64,000 nt of DNA from Acorus gramineus. Its lineage: Eukaryota > Streptophyta > Magnoliopsida > Acorales > Acoraceae. Positions 22,209 to 33,582 of the stretch are shown piece by piece. The DNA is taken from positions 1,701,788-1,765,787 of the forward strand of contig CM060850.1 in assembly GCA_030737835.1 (NCBI GenBank), read 5' to 3'. The translations under genes were made by a program, and so were the position numbers. Below the pieces are notes generated by a model. That model saw nothing but the letters and a program-made list of their open reading frames with translations, had not been told where the DNA came from and made no database searches. Numbering within the stretch: the first letter of the stretch is position 1; the number at the start of each line of letters is the position of its first letter.

Positions 22209-25200
22209 ATGTTTGTGAAGAAACTCGTCGAAAAGGCTTCCAAAAAGGCAATCTCTCTCTCTCTACGTCTCTATTTCATTTTTCATAGATTTTATATGGA
22301 TCATATCGGGATTGAAATTCAAAAAAGTTTCGTTGGATTTTTTTTTTTTTTGAATGACGAAATGCAGATTAGTGTGTGTTAATATAAATATAAATATTAT
22401 GAATTGAAGATGGAAATTAAATGTAACCGATGGATGCGGATCAGACGGCTGATGATATCAGTGGACGTCTCTGTCTTGGTTGAAGTGCAAGGCACGGAGA
22501 TCCCATTTCGTGTTTCACGATGAATTATTTTTTAATATATATTTTTATATTTAATTAAACTGTACTATTATTAGGTTTATCTTTCTTAGTATGTTTATAT
22601 TTAACAATTGTCGTTATATCTTTTGCTTAATTGGCATTCATTATACCTATATAATGAATTAAAATTAAATTTTACAATGCTTGTGGAAGTATTTGAAAAA
22701 CATTAATTGGGAGGTGGAAATATTAATTTTCCTTGATATACATGGGAAGTCATCCGCAAGTCTCACATGGAAATCCATCAACCGCCACGTGTAGGTTAAT
22801 TATAGTCTATACGTGCATTTTTTAAGTCTCTATCAACCGCCACGTGTAGGTTACTTTATTTAAAAATAGTCTCTATCAACCGCCACGTGCAAGTTACTTT
22901 ATTTTAAAAAAATTGTTATTAGAAAACACCAAAGCTCCCGGCGAGGATCGAACTCGCGACCTTTCGCTTACGAAGCGAACGCACTACCACTATGCTACGG
23001 AAGCTTTTGGCTGCTAATTTTATTTATCTCTCTGTAATATATGTTGATTTAGGTTTTAAATTATTCATGTTTTGTTTGTTTGCATCAGAGCGGGATATCA
23101 AGCGGTCTAAAACCAGAAGACTTGGACCCCCACTTGGCTTTTCATCATGGGCTCCCAATTAGGCCCAGTTCGTTGGCATATGATCCAGTTCAAAAGATAC
23201 TCGCCATCTCTACAAGGTTTGAATTATAAAAACTATATGATGCCATCTTATGTTTTTTTTTAAAAAAAAAATAAAAATTAAACTTAAACATTGTAACAAT
23301 GTCATAAACAGAGATGGGTTGATCAAATTATATGGGAGAGAGAACACACAGGCCATACTTCAATCCAATGAAGCTGTCCCAAGCAAGTTCTTGCAGGTCT
23401 TTAATATAGTGTATTTAGTGTTCTGGTTTATTCATGATTTGGGTTGAGTTTGCTTGCATGTGATCTCTTTTTTTGGTTCAGTTTATTGAGAACCAAGGAA
23501 TCCTTGTGAATGTAAATGGTCACAATCAAATTGAGGTTAGCGCTTCTATGTTGTCTTTGTTGATTGAATTATGTGCAATGTGGATGATAAGCTCTAGATT
23601 AGTATTGATAATCTGGTAGAATGTGATTTGTTTTCGAGCGATAAATTTTGTTGTCATCTAAAAAAATGGTAAGCACAGGTGTGGGACATCGACGGCAAGA
23701 GACTGTCTCATGTTCACTTATTCAAGAAAGAAATCACCTCATTTACAATCATGCAGCAGAGTTTTTTCATGTGCGTGTCTCTTTTGCTTGCTTGTCTACC
23801 TTTTAGTTTGTTTTTATTCAGTGGAAGAAACATCTGGGGCCTTTGAAGTATAGTTAACCAAAAGTTATTCCTCTTTCTGTTCCCAGATATGTTGGAGACA
23901 GCCATGGTAGCATTTCGGTTTTGAAACTTGAAAGAGAACCATGTAACTTGATCCACATGCAGTACAACATTCCCTTCTCAGCTTCTTGTGGTAAGAAGGA
24001 TGTATTTGTACATTACATTAGTCCTTAATTTTCTATTTTTGCGATCATTATACATAGAATTGATCAAATATTAGTATAGACACTTTTTTATGTAATAGTT
24101 GTTATGATTGGATTATCTAACATGTACAACCTGAGTGATATTAGAGGCCATAGTTTATTATCTTGGAAGGACATCCTACTTGCATATATATATGTTACTA
24201 TCTCTACTTGTATGTATAACAATTGGGTTTTGAGTATCTCACTTAAAAAGTTGTCAGGGGCTACAGTTGCATCTGCAGAAAATGCTGCTGTGTTGTATGC
24301 ATTACCACAGCCAATGGCAGAGAGTAGGAGGTAATATCCCCTTCATTTTGCATCTATTATTGTTACAAAAATATCCTCATTTTCATGATTCCATTATGTT
24401 CTTTAAGAAGTATCACATTTTATACTATCACACTCATGTCAATATAATTTTTTGGTCAACCACACTTGGTTAAAATCAGATTATGATGAAGCAACCATCA
24501 TGTGTATATTTATTTTCAATGTTTATACAATGGTTTCTCAATTTGTTTTAACATCATAATGTCAATTTTATAACTTGCAGGATTCTTATAATTTTCAGAG
24601 ATGATGTGATCAGTTTGTGGGGAATTCAGGAAAGTAAAGTTATGTTCTTAACAGGAGGAAACACACTTGGTTCCCCGCGCCATGAAAAGAAGGAAGTCAT
24701 TTCTGCTTGTTGGGCATGTCCTTATGGAAGCAAAGTTGTTGTTGGGTACAGTAATGGAGATATATTTCTTTGGAGTGTACCAAGGTTTTCAAATGTAAAA
24801 GTAAATGAAACATGTCTCACACAAAACATTCCTCTCTTCAAACTCAATCTTGGGTATAAGATGGATAAAGTTCCTGTGGTGTTTTTGAAATGGGTAGTTG
24901 GCGATGGAAAGACAAGCCGCTTGTATATTAATGGGATGACTGAGTCTGGATCATCACATTCATTTCAGGTACTCGTTCGACATAATCTTCTTTGATAAAC
25001 TGTAAATTCTTTCATTTTTTTATTTATAGACTTATGTGTGTGTGACAGGTAATCATTCTCAATGAAACTACAGAATCTAGGATAATCAAACTGTTGCTTC
25101 CTTTGTCTGAAGCATGTCAAGATATGGAGATTATATCAATTAACAGTGACAGAAACAAACATAAGCAAGATGTTCTTCTACTCCTGTTAAAATCGGGCCA

Positions 25201-28200
25201 CGTGTGTATGTTTGATGATTCAGAGATTGAGAAGTATCTGTTGAAGTGCCAGTCTAAATCAGCTCCAACTCTTCCTAAGCAAGCTTTTGTGAGATTACCA
25301 TATGGTGAATCAAATATCAGTGTTGCAAAATTGGTAACAGATAACTCAGACTCCTCAGCTTTCATGGATGAGGTAATGTAGGTACAAAGCAAGAAGATTT
25401 GTTTTTTTTTTGTTTGTTTATGTAAGGTTTTCTAAACTTCCCAATGATTTAATTGCATGATAATCCGATATGTAGGATCTTGCGCATCCAGCTAAAAATT
25501 TTCCATCTCTCTTTGCAACTGATGCAAAAGACAGGAGTGCGGCCCGTTTCAGTGGGAATACAAGGACTAAGAACTTGTATATTACAGGACACAGTAATGG
25601 AGATATAAATTTTTGGGATGCCTCTTGCCCCTTTCTTTTGTTAATTTTATCAATAAAGCAACAGGTAAGTAATAACTGTAAATTATAAGAAGCATAAATC
25701 TTAGCTGTATATAATTTGGTATGCATTCCTCATAACATGGATTTTTCAGCAGAGTGAAGGTAATCATGGTTTAAGAGGTGTTCCAGTAACAGCATTGCAT
25801 TTTGATGTGTCCTCTCAACTTCTTATATCTGGAGATCAAAGTGGAATGGTATAGTATGTCTGGATTTGTTTCCAATATATTTCTATATGCGAAGTATGTA
25901 AATTTAAGATCATTTGTTTTTCTTGCAGGTTCGCATTTTCAAATTCAAACCTGATGCAGACAATAAAGTTTTCTCACTTCAAGGTACTTAAAATTTGATT
26001 TACAACCACCACCTTCCCCCCCCCCACCAAAAAAAAAAAAGGTGCCACCACATGTAATGATGCAATAGAAATCTTTTGGAGCATCAAGAGATGATGGACC
26101 ATGACTATGCACACTTTCTAATTGTCCATTTCAGTGCATGATTTATGGAAGCTCTTCAGGAATATCAACATCTAGAAATGACTTGCAGTAATTTAACTTT
26201 ATATGTTTAATTCAGCCTTAGTTCAAAAATATTGAATGTTCCCTTTACCAATAGGAGTATAAACTAATAAAAGGACTCGTTGCAATCTTTCAAATTCCAC
26301 AAAGATATTTGTCCTTTTGACTAAACAGAGGTGAGGCAACCTATGAAATACAAATACTGCATTCTAAAAATTTTACCATGCCAAACCATTGTAGTAATAC
26401 CAGCAAACCAATTAAGTTCTCATTGTAAAGCTAATTGATTTAAATATCCTTTTATAGTCTAGGGGAAAAAAAATTAGGCTGCAACTCAAGCAAAAGGTCA
26501 GCTTACTTTAAGAACTTAATTACATTATTGGAGTTCCCCATTGCTGATTAGATATTTCTGTCACATGATTACCCTGCCTTTGTCATGCACTAAAATGTTT
26601 TTATAGGTTGAAACCCTTGGCTAGAGTCTCATAAAATCTTTGAATGGATACTAATGCCTTAAGTTTGATTCATGTCTTGCACTTGGACTTCTTCCCCTAA
26701 AACAAAAGTGATGTACAACCAGCCAAAATCAGCATCAGCAACCACATAAAAATCAATAATTATTTGTAAGCATCACATATGGTATCTAGCAAATTAAGGC
26801 TTAGTATTATAATGCATTAAGGAACTTGAGTGGTTTCTCTTTGGTACACATTCTGCATGCAAGTGGTTGTATCTTTATTTTTATCTTTAACATTAGTTTG
26901 AGGTAATGAGCTCCTTGTTTTTGTGGTTTTATATGGCCTGATGTGGCTATCTCACAGATTAAAAGGCATTATAATAGGATGTTTTACCCATGCTCACTAT
27001 TATGATACCATTGCTTTATATCTCATGCCTTTGTTCATGCTGATGTTCACTGGATGTAAATTGTTTTAATTATCTGAAGCAATGTTTATCACATTCTTAA
27101 GTTAAAATATGTCTCGCAAGAACATGAGTGTTTCAAGCATTTTTCACAAAAAAAAAAAGTGTAATGAAATTTATGAATTCCATATACAAGTTTGTTTCCC
27201 ATTATATGGTAGATGTCCTTGAATCTTATTTTTCCCACTATGTGTGCATCTGGTTATCTTTCACCAGTTCACGCATTAAAAATTTAATTGTGCACATGAG
27301 AGAAATCTATTGTTGGTGATAAATAATTATACTGATCAGAGTATTTCATGTGATGTAGATTTGAATTTTTTATGGAAAACCAACAAGCAAGGAGGAAATT
27401 ACACCACTCAAAATATTAAAGTTAATGGAGCCATAATATCCATCAGCATAGACCCTTCTTCAAGACATCTAGCTGTTGGATCAGACAAAGGATATGTAAG
27501 TGTTATGTCTGCTCCTTTTGTACCCATGTATTGTTATCACAAATAATAAATCCAATACATATTTCAAATGTTCTAGCAGTCATGTTTGGCTAATAATATT
27601 AAGAGAATATTTTCCATCAGGGAAAAAACTTCAACATTTACAGTATGGAGGACATCTTCAAAAAGTTGTTTTAGATGTAATTTATGAATGAAGATTTTGT
27701 TTGTTTACATTTCCTAGTCATGGTTGTGTAGTTGTAAAGTGTTAAAATTCTAACAAAGCCGGTTCTAATTCATATATGTTGGCTTCCTGTTTTATCTTTT
27801 CAGGTTTCCATAATCAACATGGAAGGGCCTGCTTTAATATCGCAAAAGCATATTGCTAGTGAAAGCAATACCGGTGTCATGCAGATTGAGTTCTCCACTT
27901 TAAATGGTTCAGGGAAAAGTGTTCTCCTGGTAGGAATGGAGGATTCATCTGTCTTCGCTCTTGAAGGAGATACGGGAAACATGTTAAGCAATAGCATGGT
28001 GCATCCAAAGAAACCATCCAGAGCTTTATTCATGCAGATTTTTGGTAATTGGCAACATAGTTCCTGAACTTATAATTGTTTTATATTGAAGAAAATGTTT
28101 GATTGGTAGAATTTGGTTTCCAATGACATGCAGATGGACCAGATGCATCAGTGAAAGGGGATGTTATCAAAGAAAATGCATTAAAGGAGTCATTGTTACT

Positions 28201-31150
28201 AGTTTGTTCTGAAAAGGCCGTGCGATTGTACTCCTTATCTCATGTCATCCAGGTAAAATTCCACCTTGTGACAATTATTTTGGCATAACTGAAATATCTT
28301 CATTCTCATAAAAGTTGATCATACCAATTCATTTCTATGTTCTCAGGGAATTAAGAAGGCTTACAATAAGAAAAAACTTCATGGTGTTTGTTGCTGGGCA
28401 TCAACATTCTACAGTTCTTGTCTTGATCCTGGTCTTATTCTTGTCTTCACCACTGGAAAAGTGGAGATCAGGTTAGTACCCTGACCAGTTCATGTTGTTT
28501 TTTTATTTAATATTTTTATGCATGATTATATATAATAATCATCTACCAAAAAAATGTTTCTGTTGTTCTCACTGTGGATACGTAAGTTGTTGTTGCACTG
28601 ACTTTTTTACATGTGCATTTCAATTCAATTGTTTTATACCCAATGTAAGTAATGTAAACTAACATGAAGGTTGACCTACCCTCATGCCTCATTTAATTTT
28701 TTGTTCTAAGTGGAGTTTTGTGACATTTCTATATTGCTAGTCTCAGCACAGTTGCAACGATTTAAACTTTTTTTGTTAGAACAGATAGTGGCAAAATAAG
28801 TGACATTTCCACATGAGCATGAAAAATACCTATTTTGTATAGTATTAAAAAAATGTTATTTTCTCAAGTTATATTAGTAAAAAAAGTTTAAAGTAAGACA
28901 AGATGATATACAGAATTTTGCAAATTGTCGTCAGCATTGTAAAGGATATGTATTTTGTGTCAAAACATCAGAATTTAGACCACAAGCTTTGTGATGGTTT
29001 TTGTGTCTACTGACCATGTACAAGATCAGCCTCAATAACATATGCTCTACTGTCATTCTAACATTTTTTATTCTTATTTTTTGGTTTACATGACCAGGTC
29101 AATCCCAGAATTAACCCTTATAAAAGAGACTTCATTGAGGGGTTTTGCATATACAACATCAAGATCAACCTCAAACACTAATTATATACTGTGTTCTTCA
29201 CATGAAGGGGAGCTTGTAGTGGTAAATCCAAAGATCAATTGTATTTTGCAGCATTACTACTAAAAAGCGATAAAAAAAATTCCATAAACAGACAGACTAT
29301 TCTGCTTTGTGGTACAGGTCAATGGAGATCAAGAGATCTTCTTTTTTTCGATATTGACACGCAACAACACTTACAGGTTAGCATAGAAATATATAATCAT
29401 TTGGCATTGTTCTTATTTACATATCATGATAATTGTTTCTTCAACTTAAATTATGCATTTACTGAACTATTGTTTAACTTCCAAATCTGATCTTTTATTT
29501 TTTAAAGGTTCTTAGAGACCATTGGCCAGATATATCATAAAGACATCATTGCTCCATATCAAGGATCTTCTTCTGTGCCAGTCCATAAAGAAAAGAAAAA
29601 GGTAATCACTCATTGAATATTAGAGTAACACCCAGCTTTTTAACCATACTTTTAGCATGGATGCATTTGCATTTGATATAGAAGTACATTCATTGTTTAT
29701 ATGCATTCATACAAAGGTATTTACCTCGAAAGCTAGAAGTGGAGCTAAAAATATTTTAAAAACATTTTCTCCTGACCTTCTTCTATGTGAAACTTATGCT
29801 TTGAATTATTTGTCATGCACACCAGGGTATACTTGGCATGGTCATTAAAGAAATAACAGGAAGTAAGTCAAATCACGACCAGGAAACAGAACACGAAGAT
29901 TCTGGAGTAGCCTCTGAACAAGAACTCTCCGCCATATTTTCAACAACCAATTTCTCATTTGGAGCAGAAACCAGAGATGAAGTCACCACAGATGAGGAAG
30001 GTGTTGACTTAAACATAGGTACTTTTATTTATTTCATTAGATCTCTTGCTAAAATTTCAATATCAGGCTTGTTGGTTGATCATACTTTTTTCTCCTAAAA
30101 AAAACAAGATGATATTGAGATAGAGGATCACAGAGAAGAACCCAAGAAGCCAATGATCTCATCATTCAATAAGCAAAATTTGAGCAGCGCATTTCAGGCG
30201 ATTAAAGGTCAGTAACTGCATATTTTCTATGGTCTAAGATTACTACAACTGTTTGTTTTTCTTTTGTTTTTGAATTGCCTAAACTTCGATATACTGATAT
30301 CAAAGATTTTCTATTGTTCACCATATATTAAAAATGCAGGGAAACTGAAAACAAAGAAGGTTAATAAAAGCAGCAACTCTGCAGCGGAAGTGGTGCATGA
30401 AGAGAAGGGTGTTGGTGCTGTTGACCAAATCAAGAAAAGATATGGATATCCAGTAACTGGAGTAAGTTACACAGTTCATTATGCAGTCATGCTGCAAAGC
30501 TAAGTTGATGTTAAGATTATAAAATTTAGAGAGGAAGTTGATATATTCTCTGTCTTAACATTTTTATTCAGGTGTCCAGTGCTGCAAGAATGGCAGAAGG
30601 TAAGCTGAATGAAAATTTAAGGAAGTTGCAGGTAACTTTTTTATCTTAATTCACTGTGATGTATGATTCATTTTCAGGGTTTTTTTTTTTTGTTGTGGAA
30701 TGTGTTTTAAAAAACTGGTATCATTTTATATCATTGTTTTATAAGAAACTTATATAACGATTTGAATAATGTTAGGGACAATCCCACGGATAGATAGTCC
30801 GCACATGTTTTAATTTTTTTTAAATAATAAATATCATCTATCTCATAAGATATGAAAAGTGTATATTGCATTATTTTGAATTAAATTAATTTACTTTTAA
30901 CCAATTAAAAAAACTTAACAAGGTACATTATTATATTATATACCTCGCTTTATATAGGTAAATGTAACGACACTTTTATTGTTTTGATTAACAAAATACA
31001 TGTAACATCATGGAATTTTATTTTATTTTTCGTCAATTGCTTTTTGAACAGGGCATCAGCTTGAGAACAACAGAGATGGAAGACCAAGCTAAATCTTTCT
31101 CAGCTAATGCAAAACTGCTGTTAAAGACATCAGAAGAAAAGAGATCATGA
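22209..31150 (+). CDS. Tomosyn/Lgl-family WD40 protein (SNARE regulator), 24 exons
   Basis: Coding exons: 22209-22247, 23089-23216, 23312-23396, 23482-23535, 23679-23770, 23887-23990, 24258-24330, 24581-24968, 25049-25372, 25476-25664, 25750-25848, 25929-25983, 27359-27495, 27804-28044, 28134-28252, 28347-28471, 29098-29221, 29318-29376, 29508-29601, 29826-30018, 30109-30207, 30340-30461, 30572-30631, 31052-31150. They total 3102 nt (1033 aa) and all phases agree. The product starts MFVKKLVEKASKK. It has WD40 repeats forming the predicted Lgl/tomosyn double propeller (e.g. VWDIDGKRLSHVH, SNGDIFLWSVP, SGDQSGMVRIFKF), and ends in an R-SNARE-like helix (AARMAEGKLNENLRKLQGIS). Tomosyns bind syntaxins and restrain vesicle fusion. 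The N-terminal sequence resembles Arabidopsis At4g35560 more than At5g05570 (from memory). Intron 1 has a GC donor (AAG|GCAATC). The acceptor before exon 11 is a tandem CAGCAG. The largest intron is 25984-27358. Confidence 0.92.
22777..22896. repeat. Triplicated G-box motif in tomosyn intron 1
   Basis: ATCAACCGCCACGTG, followed by T/C-A-G/A-GTTA, occurs at 22777, 22832 and 22875. Each copy centres a CACGTG (22786-22791, 22841-22846, 22884-22889), with partly repeated spacer 'tttatt..aaaatagtctct'. It is either a small minisatellite or an intronic bZIP/bHLH binding cluster. Confidence 0.85.
22934..23004 (-). tRNA. tRNA-Thr (anticodon CGT)
   Basis: The minus strand folds as a complete 71-nt tRNA. 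The acceptor GCTTCCG pairs with CGGGAGC (one G-T), and the D arm is GCATAGTGGTAGTGC. The anticodon stem TTCGC/GCGAA encloses loop TTCGTAA with anticodon CGT (reads ACG, Thr). The T arm is GCGAG-TTCGATC-CTCGC (B-box GTTCGATCC). A TTTT Pol III stop follows at 22926-22923. CCA is not encoded, as expected for a nuclear gene. It lies antisense within intron 1 of the tomosyn-like gene. Amino acid identity is from the anticodon only. Confidence 0.93.
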
Positions 31151-32554
31151 GATACGCTTTGATTAATGTTGGTATTCGCATTTGCTTTCTGTTATTCTTT
31201 ATGTTATTCGATTGTATTGAGTGGGATTCTCATGAGAGTATTGTTTTCCTTTTTTTCTGTGAAAATAAAATAATTTTATCTCTTTTTATCTGACGCCGTC
31301 CGTTTCCGTTTCTTTTAATAACATTTAAATAAAATGATTCTATTTTTAATTAAATAAAAAACAAAAAAATATTATTAAATACATTTTAAAAAATAGATTT
31401 AATTAAAAATTACTTACAATTTTTAATATACAAAATTAATTTTTAAAAAACACAAAAAAAATATACTTTCTAAGCATTTGAGAACACTTTATTTAAACCA
31501 ATTTAGAGAACTACACTCAGCAGACAGCAGTCTGAGTTATAAATAAATATATAATTGAACATTAAATAAATAAAATCAATATTGATCAAATATCATATAT
31601 ACGTTAATTAATTATATATTAAAATTACAATTCTTCAATATAATATAATTCAATATTGAACTCATTTTAAACATCTCAAATGGTAATTCAATGAAAGATT
31701 TTTTTTATATAACATAAGGCATGTATTTTCCTTTAAAAATCCTCCAAATTTGGAGAATCACAAAGTTGTCTCCAAAGTATAAATGGAAATAAAATAGTTC
31801 TTTTTTGCAACAGCATTTCATTTGCAATCTCATATACCTAATATCGATAAAATTCTGTGATCTCATATACCTAATATCGATGATTTAATAAAAATTAAAA
31901 CGCAAACACTAATAAAACATCTCAGACGATGGCATTTTCATAAAACTAATTTTTTACTGTCTACTAACATGACAGACGGATTCCATATAACTACACACAC
32001 TATCACAGGTATCAAAAATACACATCACATCTATCATAAACAATTTATAAAATGATACGGTTGTTATTAACAAAAACTACAAACTTTTACCCATCTCTTA
32101 TTACTATTTCAAAATCAATTTTTACATTTGGGTTTGTTTCTTGCTTCATGATATATAAACCCTCATGCTTCTTGGTGGAGATCAATCTAAAACAAACAAA
32201 CAAACTGTTCTAAATTTACTAGGCAACACCACCACCACTGAAGATACAGGTTTTAATTTCCAAAATACAATCCCCCAATCCCTGAATCACACGTGGAACG
32301 CCGATGACAACACACGTGGGACAAGATATTTTCCCGGGAAACTTTTAAAATCAACCACACAGCGGTAATTATAGAAAAATATCATCATCTGTTCAACATC
32401 ATAAAAGAGTGAAAAGAGAAGGGGAGAGATAAGTACAACAAAGGCATTCGACGGCCGCTCCACCACCGTCCGATCCACACATCATGTTTTTTTTTTCCTT
32501 TTTTTTTGTTTCGCTACACGAAAAGAAATCCTTCCTTTTCACTTCAATCCATCC
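31151..32554. other. Intergenic region between convergent tomosyn and HMGB genes
   Basis: Contains the 3' UTRs of both genes. It is AT-rich, with a small local duplication 'tctcatatacctaatatcgat' near 31830-31880. No gene seen. Confidence 0.7.
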
Positions 32555-33582
32555 TCAGTCGTCGTCTTCTTCCTGTTAATTAAAAACATCCAAACTTTAA
32601 TTTATAATTTATATAAAACGAATAATTAAACAAAAAAAAACTAATTTTTAATGTATATAAACCTCTCCGCTTTCGTCTTCATCGTCATCGTCGTCTTCGA
32701 CTTCTGATTTTGATTTACCAGAAGACGCTTCTTCTTCCTCCTCTTCTTCTGCCTTTCCTCCACTGCTTTGCTGTTCTCCCAAAAATATATATAATAAATG
32801 AATAAATGAATTATTATAATTATTGGGTATTATTTTTAATTGAGAAAAGATGAAAAAGAAGACCTTTTTATTGTAGGCGACCATTTTGGCTTCGTATTCT
32901 GTTTTCCTTTTCGCCGCCCTGGCCACGAAAGGCGCCTTGTCCTGAAAAAATTAACAAAAATAATACTATTTATTTTAAAAACTATTAATTTTGTTCTAAA
33001 ACATTAAAAAAATTGTTTTTATTGTTTTTTGTTCACTTACGGCTTCATTCATGGATTTCCACTTCTCGCCACAAGCTTTCCCAACCTATTATTTTTTTTC
33101 AGATCAAACAAAAAAAAATCAATAAAAAAACCAATTTTTTTTTATAAAAAATCACAAATATTTGAAATAGGACTTACGGCGGCGACGGATTTGTTGTTGG
33201 GGTGCTTCTCTTTGTATTGCTTCCTGAACTCCTCCCTGTATTTGAAGATCACACAAAAAAAAAATCAAAAATCGAAAAAAATTCGATAACCTAACAGAGT
33301 AAGAAAGGAAAAGAGGAATACATGAAGACGAAGAAGGCACTCGCCGGCCTCTTCGGCTTGTTGGGATCCTTCCCAGCCTTTTTCGCCGCCGGCTTCCTTA
33401 CCGCCGGCTTCTTCGCAGTGTTCTTCACCGAAAGCCTTCACAAATCCGTCCAAAAACATCAGATCCACAATCACAGATCCAAAACCAGTCCGATCCATCC
33501 ACACAAAAGAAAAAAGAGCTAAAAAAACTTACTTGCTTTCGGCTTTCTTCGTCGTCTCCGCTTTCGATTTCCCTCCCTTCAT
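32555..33582 (-). CDS. HMGB: HMGB-type high mobility group protein, 7 exons
   Basis: Exons on the minus strand: 33582-33533, 33435-33322, 33235-33178, 33085-33041, 32941-32864, 32770-32663, 32572-32555. They total 471 nt, 156 aa, and all junctions are in frame at GT-AG sites. The product starts MKGGKSKAETTKKAESK and has a basic N-terminal arm (KPAVRKPAAKKAGKDPNKPK). One HMG box spans about residues 35-105 (RPASAFFVFMEEFRKQYKEK, GEKWKSMNEADKAPF). An acidic tail follows, with runs of E and D. Plant HMGB proteins are small nuclear chromatin proteins that bend DNA and assist nucleosome and transcription-factor assembly. Length and box-tail layout are typical of the HMGB1/2/3 class. No defect seen. 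Confidence 0.95.

Noticed and set aside
22248..22290. Canonical GT donor for tomosyn exon 1 a few codons downstream
   Set aside because: The first GT would join exon 2 in the wrong frame, giving Arg-Asp-Ile-Lys instead of the conserved Ser-Gly-Leu-Lys-Pro-Glu-Asp.
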